Source: JADJLQ01 sp034439915 (GTDB lineage Bacteria > Bacteroidota > Bacteroidia > Chitinophagales > Saprospiraceae). Taken from it: a stretch of DNA of 17,144 bases. This document shows, piece after piece, positions 8,604 to 15,576 of the stretch. The stretch is taken from assembly GCA_034439915.1 (NCBI GenBank), contig JAWXBI010000241.1, forward strand, positions 1 through 17,144, read 5' to 3'. The stretch's first letter is position 1; each line of letters begins with the position of its first letter. The notes under the pieces are model-generated. The model saw only the letters and a program-made list of their open reading frames with translations, did not search any database and was not told the DNA's origin. Position numbers and translations under genes: made by a program.

Positions 8604-10175
8604 TTACATCTTTGTTTCCTCTTTTGGCGGAGGAGGCAGTACAAATACCTTGGGTTGAGGATTCAAAGGCACCAGGTTACGACCGGCCAGACCGGGATGA
8701 TCAGCGGGTATAAACGTAGCCCGGAATTCAATAAAAGTCAATGGCATCACAGGAATAGGATCGCCGTTGGGCTTGCGGATATCTCCCCTGAAAGGCGATA
8801 AGTATTCCCACACTATTTTACCCTCGGGAGTGACTTCAAAAAACCGGCCACGCGCCCCTTCATTTATAAAGGTATTGCCATTGGGCATGCGATGCGCTCC
8901 GGAAATGAAGCTGCTGTAAAAAGAAAGGGTATCTTCGGCAATGTACTTCCATACCGGATGCTCAGGGCCATAAGGTTTATCCTTTTCAAGAATGTACTTA
9001 CCTGTTTGGTCAATTGGGGGATTTAATTCAATCACCGATGAATAATTCGTACTGTCACTGTTTGTAATTCCCGGAATATCATTATTAAAAATGGTCAGGT
9101 TTCCTGCGCCGGGCGCCCCTTCCTCAATCCAACGTACATCATGTTGTCCGAATAATTGTTGGTCGGTAGAATCTCCCCGCTGGCAGTTTTGGGGATTACC
9201 CCATCGATAGAGAAAATCCCCTCCCTTGCCCATACGTCCACCGGCATGACCGGCTGCCTCCCTTGTGGTGGTACTATGGTCAATTATAAAGATCTCGTGA
9301 AGATTCGGTGAACTAATGACAATCTGATCCAGGCCCGGATGGTATTTGATCGCATTGAAATGATACACATCGGATCCCCGATTGTCGGCTGTTTGATTTC
9401 TCCATGGCCTGCCGCTAGCCTGTAAAATGTCCATACTGTCCTGGGTGATGGTTGGTGGAAGGGGCTCCCCTGCATTGATATCCAGCAGTTCCGGATGATC
9501 ATAGGGCTTTCCATAATTTACCTTTTTCGAATCATAGTCCTGGACGAGGTGATCCCATATATGCCACTCCCACACGATCTTACCTCCCCGTTTGCCCTGT
9601 GGTTCTATTTCTACAATTTTATCGGGCCAGAGGCCTGCTTTTGGAATCAATTCCGGTTTGCGTCCTGCGGCCAGCGCTTCTTCTGCTGTCCTGGCTTCCC
9701 AGGCAATGGCGAGAATATGTCCATTGGGCATTACCGTAAAATCATGATGAGCATGATGGTCTTCATTGGCGTATTCAAAGTCCCAAATTATTTTATGGTC
9801 CCAGGATATTTTCTGGATCCTTCCCGATTCCCCACCGCCTGCAAATACAGGAAAATCCGGATCGTGTGCATTTTGTACCAGGGAGCCGTCATTTTGTAAA
9901 TAAGCTCCCATCACCCCATAATTGCTTTTCCATGCTTTTACTATTTCACCTTTGCGATTCACGAGATAAGTGAAAGGGGAATTTTGAACTACAAACATGA
10001 CATATCCATCGGCCAGGCCTTCGGTGCTTTTGGTCAGGCCCCGGGGAACACCCAAGCCAAACATATTCCTGTCTTTGTTTGCTTGGTTTTCAGGCTCTTT
10101 TTTGTTTTCTACTTTGCAGGAGCCCAGGATAAATAAGACCAGGAGCAATGAAAGTAAAATCTTACTATTTTTCAT
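8604..10175 (-). CDS. Aryl-sulfate sulfotransferase (ASST) family lipoprotein, copy 2
   Basis: A 523-aa paralogue of the downstream gene, colinear with it almost without gaps for the first 360 residues. In the stretch 150-215 I count 51 identical residues of 66. The signal peptide ends in a good lipobox LGSC (Cys20), so it is anchored in the envelope. The same candidate active-site positions are present: HHD (H143/H144), YHFNAIKYH (H272), GQHDVRW (H345, R348) and GAHRMPNGNTF (H428). The C-terminus is proline-rich (FVLPPPPKEE). It is the first gene of the leftward ASST pair. Its upstream region, once shared with the divergent sulfotransferase, has been split by an insertion sequence 112 nt before the ATG, so its control may have changed. 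Substrates are unknown. Confidence 0.87.
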   Translation of the reverse strand: MKNSKILLSLLLVLFILGSCKVENKKEPENQANKDRNMFGLGVPRGLTKSTEGLADGYVMFVVQNSPFTYLVNRKGEIVKAWKSNYGVMGAYLQNDGSLVQNAHDPDFPVFAGGGESGRIQKISWDHKIIWDFEYANEDHHAHHDFTVMPNGHILAIAWEARTAEEALAAGRKPELIPKAGLWPDKIVEIEPQGKRGGKIVWEWHIWDHLVQDYDSKKVNYGKPYDHPELLDINAGEPLPPTITQDSMDILQASGRPWRNQTADNRGSDVYHFNAIKYHPGLDQIVISSPNLHEIFIIDHSTTTREAAGHAGGRMGKGGDFLYRWGNPQNCQRGDSTDQQLFGQHDVRWIEEGAPGAGNLTIFNNDIPGITNSDSTNYSSVIELNPPIDQTGKYILEKDKPYGPEHPVWKYIAEDTLSFYSSFISGAHRMPNGNTFINEGARGRFFEVTPEGKIVWEYLSPFRGDIRKPNGDPIPVMPLTFIEFRATFIPADHPGLAGRNLVPLNPQPKVFVLPPPPKEETKM

Positions 10176-10278
10176 AATTTATTTGATGAGTTGTTTTCCT
10201 CTATTTTTTGAAAATTTATTGAAAAAAACCGTGAGGGAGGCTAAATCTAAGTCAAAAAAATTAGCTGCGCGAATATAG

Positions 10279-10287
10279 TTTATGTCC
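10279..10287. repeat. Left 9-bp target site duplication of the insertion sequence
   Basis: TTTATGTCC directly abuts the left inverted repeat and is repeated without mismatch at 11577-11585. It shows where the element landed and that no later rearrangement has removed either flank. Confidence 0.9.
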
Positions 10288-11576
10288 GGGCGTACGACAA
10301 ATCGCACAAATCGATTTTAGTACTTATGCCGCCTTTTTAATAAGGTTAGTAATAACGGACCAGTTATCCCCTTTCTTGTAACAGCGAGGATTTGCTATGG
10401 CTTTTGCACCCACTTTGGACCATCTTTGTCCTGAAAGTTTCATTCTATGCTGAATCACTTTTCGATGAGATGATTCAAGTGGACCAGATCCAATTAGCAA
10501 TCTCTTTTACCGGTATGTTTTATATTCCATTCTATCTTCCTGAGTTTCGTAATTTTGTATTACTTTTTGCTTCTTCTTATTTGCCTCTTTATTTCTACTT
10601 CTTATTCCTTTGAGTTCATCTATCACTTCATGTACCTGATTTTCCAATAATCTATTTTTTTGTTTTTCTATCCATTCTTCTCTTTTTTCTTTCAATGAAA
10701 ATAGTAAAAATGCAAATTCACATAATTTTTCGAGAGCATGATAAAAGTCCAATATTTGTATGGCACCTGGGTAATTATCTTCTACCCAATTCCATATCCA
10801 TTTTGCCCCATCCCCTATAACTAACTAAGTGTTTTGTAGCGGTTAAAAAGCGTTCTAATTTCAAAAAAAAGTCTTTCCTCCTACCTAAGTGGCTTACAAA
10901 AATGGATTTTAAAATAATTGACTTAGTAGGCTGAATATCAATATGATGGCTTTCCGTACATATCCTACCTAATTTTATTTCTTTCCACCCTTTGTCTCTT
11001 GTCAACAGCATCGACCCATCAAACATCGAGTAGGTATATTCGGACTCTTCTTTGGTGATAAGCTTGGGTATGACTTCTTCACAATTGGCTTTAATAAGTG
11101 GGTCTAATACTTTTCCATAATGCTCACTGACTCTCTTGATTTGATTATCACTTACGTCTATTTGAAGTAGTTCTTTGAAGGTCTCAGACCCTTCTTCAAA
11201 TACTTCTTTTTGACCAATCAAACACATTAGATGTTGCAACCTCGCTGTAATCCCAAAATCACTATTCACCGGTGCCAAAACATGTGTTTTACTTACTTCA
11301 ATCTTTCCAAAACACGAATGGAGTTTTTTTTTAAAATTCCTGCTTCGAGGCAGATCACCCATACTCTTTTGGAGAACTACCTGGCCTACTCATTGAATAA
11401 TTTTGGTATAAGCCGTTTCATAGTCATACCCATTCGTAAAACTACTTTCGGTTTCTAGTCATATTTCTAATTCATCTTTAAAACTGTTTAGGATGGCTGC
11501 TTTGATTTGATTTTTAGCCATATATGGGGGTTTGTTTGGCTAATTTACAAATTTCTGTGCAATTTGTCGTGCGCCC
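10288..11576 (-). mobile_element. ISKra4-like insertion sequence, 1289 bp, inactive
   Basis: Both ends begin with GGGCG. The terminal inverted repeats (10288-10310 and 11554-11576) agree at 20 of 23 positions; the mismatches are positions 6, 16 and 22. The element is flanked by a perfect 9-bp direct repeat. It holds a single transposase gene on the minus strand, running from close to the right end to close to the left end. GGG termini and 9-bp duplications are what is known for the ISKra4 group of the ISKra4 family, and the protein agrees. The transposase is broken, so the copy cannot move by itself. It separates ASST copy 2 from the sulfotransferase gene. Confidence 0.9.
10324..11521 (-). 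pseudogene. ISKra4-family transposase, disrupted
   Basis: Starting at the ATG at 11521 the frame reads through the whole element but is interrupted by TGA at 11459-11461 and TGA at 11390-11392. A 1-nt frameshift follows near 10825, just before GDGAKWIWNWVEDNYPG, and a TAA lies at 10507-10509. Translation then ends normally at TAA 10324-10326. About 398 codons in all are recognisable. The DDE-type landmarks of the family survive: MFDGSM followed by GWKEIKLG, GDGAKWIW with LDFYHALE, and IGSGPLESSHRK. All three stops could come from single transitions in sense codons. The inverted repeats and the target duplication are still near-perfect, so the insertion is not ancient. Confidence 0.88.
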
Positions 11577-11585
11577 TTTATGTCC
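11577..11585. repeat. Right 9-bp target site duplication of the insertion sequence
   Basis: TTTATGTCC follows the right inverted repeat directly and is identical to the left copy at 10279-10287. Joining the flanks restores the original target, in which TTTATGTCC was followed by GGAACATCG. Confidence 0.9.
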
Positions 11586-11654
11586 GGAACATCGCTGAAG
11601 TGATTTAAATGGTATTATATTCACGCCCCTAACTTCAATTAACCTAATTTAATT

Positions 11655-12335
11655 ATGTCCATAAAAATTATAGGTGCCGGATGGCCAAGGACCGGAACCA
11701 ATACGCTTAAACAATCCCTGGAAATGCTGGGTTATTCAAAAACCTATCATATGAAGGAACTCCTGGTACATCCGGAAAATCTTCATTATTGGGCTACACT
11801 GAAGGAAACCGGCACCACCAATTGGGACGATTTGTATAACGGTTACCAGGCATCTGTAGACTTCCCCTGCTGTCCCTGGTATAAAGAACATTTGAAACGA
11901 TATCCGGAAGCAAAAGTAATTTTAACCGTCAGGCCATTTGAAAATTGGTATAACAGTATTTTCAGCACCATTTGGAAAGCAGGACCCCAGACGGTATTGG
12001 AAAAAATAAAGATGATGAGCAAATTATTGTTTAATCCCCGACTCCGTTCCGTCATTAAATGTGTAAAATTTGCAAAATCATCCATTTTCGGAGGGTTGCT
12101 TCAGGGAAAATTTGAAGACAAAGCCGCTACCGAAAATTTGTTTAATAAACATATCGAAGACGTCAGGGCTTTTGTTCCTGCTGAGCAATTACTCATTTTT
12201 GATATCAGTGAGGGCTGGGAACCTCTGTGTAAATTTCTTGGAGCGGCTGTGCCCAGCGAACCCATACCACACCTGAATAAAAAGGAAAATTTCAAGGAAA
12301 TGTTGGTTGAACTCATGAAAGGGAAAATGGTGTAA
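11655..12335 (+). CDS. PAPS-dependent sulfotransferase family protein (Sulfotransfer_4-like)
   Basis: It is expected to transfer the sulfuryl group of PAPS to a hydroxyl or amine of a small acceptor in the cytosol, releasing PAP. The 226-aa protein has no signal peptide or membrane segment. The 5'-phosphosulfate-binding loop is near the N-terminus as AGWPRTGTNTLKQSLEMLG (8-26). The 3'-phosphate-binding strand and helix appear as VILTVRPFENWYNSI (88-102), with R93 and S101 in the expected places. W98 and the pattern PCCPWYKE at 71-78 match the short bacterial and eukaryotic Sulfotransfer_4 proteins. The acceptor is unknown. It is divergent from the ASST pair; without the insertion sequence the two starts would be 181 nt apart. 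Its cofactor chemistry fits the cysC and cysQ genes at the left of the window. Confidence 0.85.
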   Translation: MSIKIIGAGWPRTGTNTLKQSLEMLGYSKTYHMKELLVHPENLHYWATLKETGTTNWDDLYNGYQASVDFPCCPWYKEHLKRYPEAKVILTVRPFENWYNSIFSTIWKAGPQTVLEKIKMMSKLLFNPRLRSVIKCVKFAKSSIFGGLLQGKFEDKAATENLFNKHIEDVRAFVPAEQLLIFDISEGWEPLCKFLGAAVPSEPIPHLNKKENFKEMLVELMKGKMV

Positions 12336-12654
12336 TTCCTTTTTAGATTAAGGCTGCCTTATCATGAACTCATTCGGTGAAGTGTAGATTACATAGAAGG
12401 ACCTAAAACTTCATTCCATAAAATCCAGAAACTGACAAAAAACCGTTTAAACGGTTTTTTAATCTGTCTTCAGGGGAAATCACATTTGTACATCCACCGG
12501 AAAACAGGGATGTGTTGCATAACACCTCTTTATTCTTCCATATTCCTAACTTCTACCACTTTATTTTTTAAGGAATTTCACCATTAATAATTTGATACTT
12601 AACTTTAGGAATGAACTTTATCCTTCATTTTATTGACCTTACAAATGATCGAAT
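12336..12654. other. Intergenic region, 319 nt, with one strong palindrome
   Basis: No gene is supported here on either strand. It holds the terminator-like palindrome at 12437-12460 and AT-rich sequence before the cyclase start. An open frame on the minus strand from 12915 to 12625 mirrors the cyclase gene and is not supported as coding. Confidence 0.5.
12437..12460. terminator. Bidirectional terminator-like palindrome
   Basis: Six A, then CCGTTTAAACGG, then six T form a perfect 24-bp palindrome about 100 nt after the sulfotransferase stop. Read rightwards the hairpin ends in a T-run and would stop the sulfotransferase transcript; read leftwards it is identical. The GC part of the stem is short, so its strength is uncertain. 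Confidence 0.65.
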
Positions 12655-12804
12655 ATGAAATATAGTATAAGCCTCTTTTTGATCCTCTTCCAGGTTGGCA
12701 TAGCCGGCCAAAACCAGTTCATCGAAAAACTTCAAAAAGAAATCAGTGAGACCCAGGGCCCTGACCAGGTGGATAAATATCTCCAACTCGCCCAGGCCTA
12801 TTAG
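12655..12804 (+). pseudogene. Detached N-terminus (signal peptide and first TPR part) of the adenylate cyclase
   Basis: From the ATG at 12655 there are 49 codons to a TAG at 12802-12804. They encode a classic signal peptide (basic start, hydrophobic core, ending near GIAG at 15-18) and a helical start with KYLQLAQAY. Beyond the TAG the same frame continues with DQGDYPHAIATG and joins the cyclase ORF without any shift. The natural reading is a single TPR-cyclase gene of 644 codons spanning 12655-14589, broken by one amber codon. A sequencing error or read-through cannot be excluded. Confidence 0.7.
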
Positions 12805-12849
12805 GATCAGGGAGATTATCCTCATGCCATTGCTACAGGTCACAAAGTC

Positions 12850-14589
12850 ATGGAACTTGCCCCTATCCTGGCCATGCAAAAACATTTTCAGACAGCCCAA
12901 AACCTGGTCATTCATTGCGAACAGGTCTCCGCGCTGGAACGCAGCAAGGGTAAAAGTGATGAGATGGGTACCATGGCTATAGCCTTTCAGCTAGCTGATC
13001 TTTATTTTAAGAACGGTGAATACGAAAAAGCAGGCCAACTGGCTGCCGAGTCTTATAAATATGCTTACCAATTTGACAATAAATCCTTTATGGCTACGGC
13101 CTTAAACCGGGAAGCCAGAGCCACATTGAAAAAGGAAAATCCCACCAAGGATGACCGGGAAGAAGCCAGAAAGAAATTGAGGTCGAGCATGCATATCCTC
13201 AACGAGCATAAAGTAATCAATCCCATGCTGAAAAATGATAACCTGACCTTTCTCGAAGAATTTGGAAAAAATTTCGTCAATGCCGCAGAATTCACCCAGG
13301 TAAATGAATCCGTAAAAACAATAATGGATTCTGTCAATATACACCTGCGAAAATGGACTTCCGAGGAAATGAAACATAAACCCTATGGCAGAAAGGATTC
13401 GTCCAGGCAGTTCATGGTCATTGTTGGCCACCCTGATTCGATAAAAGGAGAAGATTTTTATGAAAAACTGCTAGTAATGAAACAAAACAGATTGGCAAGA
13501 GATCTGATGGCCCCCAGACCCCCGCCTTCCGGGCCGGATGCACAACGTATGGTACAGCAGGTCACCAATGAAGTCAAAGAAATATGGCCCAGCGAATTTA
13601 AGGTGATCCAATCTGATTTTGAAAAAACTGAAACCCGTATCGGGAAACTGGCACCGAGCGATGTCAAAAAAGAACTGCTCCAGGCCACCTATAAAAACAA
13701 ATACGACTCCCTGATGCACCTGCATATCCTGGATTCCATCAACCTTGAAAAACAGGAGTTATCCATCCGTCAACACGAAGCCGAAATGGAAAAGCAAAAA
13801 GCACGGCGTTCTTATATGATGACAGGCTCAGGCAGCACCCTTCTATTGTCTCTGTTTTTGTTGGTGGGTTTTACCCGCCAAAAAAAGCATAATCGGGTCC
13901 TCTCCCTCAAAAACGTGGAAATCAAAATGGAACAAGAACGTTCTGAAGAATTGTTGCTCAATATCCTCCCGGCACAAGTGGCAGATGAACTCAAACAGTA
14001 CGGTGAATCAAAAGCCCACCGTTACGATAATGTGAGTGTCCTGTTTAGTGATTTTATTGATTTTACCCAGATTGCGGAAAAACTTTCCCCCGAAATCCTG
14101 GTCAAGGAACTGGACTATTGTTTTAAAGCTTTCGACCGAATCATCCACAAACATGATTTAGAAAAGATAAAAACGATCGGCGATGCTTATAGGTGTGCCG
14201 GAGGATTATCTGAATCAAACAGCTCCCAGGCAGAAGAAATTGTAAAAGCTGCAATTGAAATGCAGCAGTTTTTAAAGCACTGGAAATCAGAAAAAAAAGC
14301 AAAGGGTGAGCATTATTTTGAAGCCCGCATAGGGATTCACACAGGTTCCGTAGTAGCTGGGGTGGTTGGAATGAAAAAATATGCTTACGACATCTGGGGC
14401 GATACTGTGAACATTGCATCACGCATGGAATTGAGCGGCGAACCGGGAAGGATCAATATTTCGGGAGAAACGTTTAAACAATTAAAAGGCAGTATACCCT
14501 GTTCTTATCGCGGAAAAATCAAATCCAAAAACAAAGGGGAGATCGATATGTATTATGTGGAGGAAGAGGTTTTAGGCGGAGACGCTTAA
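12850..14589 (+). CDS. Class III adenylate cyclase with TPR-like N-terminus and one membrane segment
   Basis: It makes cAMP from ATP in the cytosol. In the 579-aa downstream ORF, residues 1-160 are TPR-like helices (LADLYFKNGEYEKAGQLA). A basic, helical stretch around 300-320 is followed by one membrane segment (about 328-342). A short coiled linker with ELLLNILPAQVADEL comes next, and the catalytic domain spans 393-572. Metal aspartates are D401 (FSDFIDF) and D445 (TIGDAY). K441 (KIKT) and D514 (YDIWGDTVN) are the adenine-selecting pair, and N521 and R525 (NIASRM) complete the site, so ATP rather than GTP is expected. The TPR part would face the periplasm if the signal peptide at 12655 is used. 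An in-frame TAG separates that part, and a start at 12850 would leave a protein without a signal peptide. The stop codon lies in the first unit of a hairpin repeat. Confidence 0.85.
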   Translation: MELAPILAMQKHFQTAQNLVIHCEQVSALERSKGKSDEMGTMAIAFQLADLYFKNGEYEKAGQLAAESYKYAYQFDNKSFMATALNREARATLKKENPTKDDREEARKKLRSSMHILNEHKVINPMLKNDNLTFLEEFGKNFVNAAEFTQVNESVKTIMDSVNIHLRKWTSEEMKHKPYGRKDSSRQFMVIVGHPDSIKGEDFYEKLLVMKQNRLARDLMAPRPPPSGPDAQRMVQQVTNEVKEIWPSEFKVIQSDFEKTETRIGKLAPSDVKKELLQATYKNKYDSLMHLHILDSINLEKQELSIRQHEAEMEKQKARRSYMMTGSGSTLLLSLFLLVGFTRQKKHNRVLSLKNVEIKMEQERSEELLLNILPAQVADELKQYGESKAHRYDNVSVLFSDFIDFTQIAEKLSPEILVKELDYCFKAFDRIIHKHDLEKIKTIGDAYRCAGGLSESNSSQAEEIVKAAIEMQQFLKHWKSEKKAKGEHYFEARIGIHTGSVVAGVVGMKKYAYDIWGDTVNIASRMELSGEPGRINISGETFKQLKGSIPCSYRGKIKSKNKGEIDMYYVEEEVLGGDA

Positions 14590-14656
14590 AAGAACCGGGT
14601 TTTATGCGGAGACGCTTAAAAGAACCGGGGTTTAGGCGGAGACGCCGAAAAGAACC
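14570..14656 (+). repeat. Three tandem 30-nt units, each a hairpin with a GAGA tetraloop
   Basis: Units begin at 14571, 14601 and 14631; the third is cut after 26 nt. Unit 1 folds as TTTTAGGCG-GAGA-CGCTTAAAA (14570-14591), a stem of 9 pairs including one G-T. Unit 2 has one T-T mismatch. Unit 3 changes TT to CG in the 3' arm, swapping the G-T pair for G-C at the cost of one A-G mismatch. Each stem is followed by GAACC. The loop GAGA belongs to the stable GNRA class. The 3' end of the cyclase CDS, including its TAA, is inside unit 1. The period of 30 nt keeps the reading frame. Confidence 0.85.
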
Positions 14657-14673
14657 ATAAATTGCACTGCGAT

Positions 14674-15060
14674 ATGGTGACTCTTGCAAAATGGACGGTC
14701 CTGTTGTTCGGAATATTTTTCATCTGCGTTGGTTTTCTTATGCTTTTCTTTCCTAAAAAAGCAAGGGAAACCTTAAGGAAGGCCGGCAGTACAAATTTTA
14801 TCAACTATGCAGAAATTACAATAAGAATGGTCCCGGCCATTGCAATGATTTTATACTCACCGTATTCAAAATATCCAGAGGTCTTTAAACTATTTGGTTG
14901 GTTTATGCTTGGAACTTCTCTGGTTTTATATTTTGTTCCCCGGAAATTACATCATCGTTTTTCTTTAAAGAGTGCAGAAATTTTAGAACCCTTGTACATT
15001 CGACTGCTTGCACCTTTTTCTTTTCTAATTGGTTCTGCCATTGTTTATGCCGTTTTCTAA
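14674..15060 (+). CDS. Small membrane protein of unknown function, 128 aa, 4 TM
   Basis: I do not recognise the family with certainty. Four hydrophobic segments are visible: near the start (about 5-25), then around PAIAMILYSPY, FGWFMLGTSLVLYFV, and PFSFLIGSAIVYAVF at the C-terminus. Between the first two lies a basic loop FPKKARETLRKAG. The frame is open from a TTG at 14662, but the ATG at 14674 starts the first membrane segment better. No Shine-Dalgarno is seen, which is normal for this kind of genome. It lies in the same frame as the upstream cyclase, separated by the hairpin repeats, whose third unit has no stop codon. Confidence 0.6.
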   Translation: MVTLAKWTVLLFGIFFICVGFLMLFFPKKARETLRKAGSTNFINYAEITIRMVPAIAMILYSPYSKYPEVFKLFGWFMLGTSLVLYFVPRKLHHRFSLKSAEILEPLYIRLLAPFSFLIGSAIVYAVF

Positions 15061-15132
15061 AGGTTTCAGCAGCGAGTAATAATTTAAAATTTGTCGCGTC
15101 GTATCAACAAAGAACACAACCGAATCAACAAG

Positions 15133-15549
15133 ATGAAAATTGCCATATTGACCATGGGCACACAAGGGGATGTACAACCTTTTGCCATTTTAGGGCATGC
15201 GCTTAAAAAACGGGGACATCAGGTTACCCTTTCGACTGCAAAAAATTTTGGGCCTCTGGTCAAATCCTATGACATCGATTTCCTACCTATTGACGCAGAC
15301 TTCCAGGAATTTATGAATTCAGAGGAAGGAAAAAAAATGATGAAAAATCCGTTTCGGGCACGAAAGAACTCATGCATTTGGGTTTATCCAATGATCTATA
15401 ATTCGATGCGAACTTTTTACAATTTATCCAAAGAAAGCGATCGGGTATTTTTCCACGTGAAGACCATGGGGGATTATTTTGCCGACCAGTTTCCTGAAAA
15501 AATGATCAAAGCAAACGTGGTCCCTGCCATAGAATTTAGGTTAACTTGA
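15133..15549 (+). pseudogene. Glycosyltransferase family 28-like, N-terminal fragment
   Basis: The first 130 or so residues match the N-terminal Rossmann half of UDP-sugar glycosyltransferases of the sterol/flavonoid glucosyltransferase type: MKIAILTMGTQGDVQPFAIL, then GHALKKRGHQVTLSTAKNF, and a DYFADQFPEKMIKANVVPAIE segment. Intact members are about 400 aa or longer and carry the nucleotide-sugar site in the C-terminal half. Here the frame breaks off at 138 aa after PAIE, with the unrelated tail FRLT and a TGA stop. The start is the ATG at 15133, which fits the family; an upstream TTG at 15091 is less likely. The missing C-terminal half means it cannot be a working transferase. The break lies about 40 nt before a fic gene, so a rearrangement or insertion probably replaced the rest. 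Confidence 0.8.
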
Positions 15550-15576
15550 CACTAGAAACAGATTATAACAGAGAGC

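Noticed and set aside
8549..8644. Longer N-terminus for ASST copy 1
   Set aside because: It would overlap the upstream gene by 41 nt and put a charged stretch before an obvious lipoprotein signal; the ATG at 8548 fits better.
11390..11461. TGA read as tryptophan in the transposase
   Set aside because: Other genes in the window end at TGA in normal positions (fic, hicB-like, the glycosyltransferase fragment), and the same transposase also has a TAA and a frameshift, so decay is the simpler reading.
12625..12915. 96-aa open frame on the minus strand
   Set aside because: It mirrors the start of the cyclase gene, including the region around the TAG, and has no recognisable features.
14570..14656. 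Possible CRISPR array
   Set aside because: The 30-nt units are directly joined with no spacers, and there are only three.
14587..14674. Cyclase and membrane protein as one gene by stop read-through
   Set aside because: They share a frame, but two TAA codons intervene and the membrane protein has its own ATG at the start of its first hydrophobic segment; the shared frame is a one-in-three chance.
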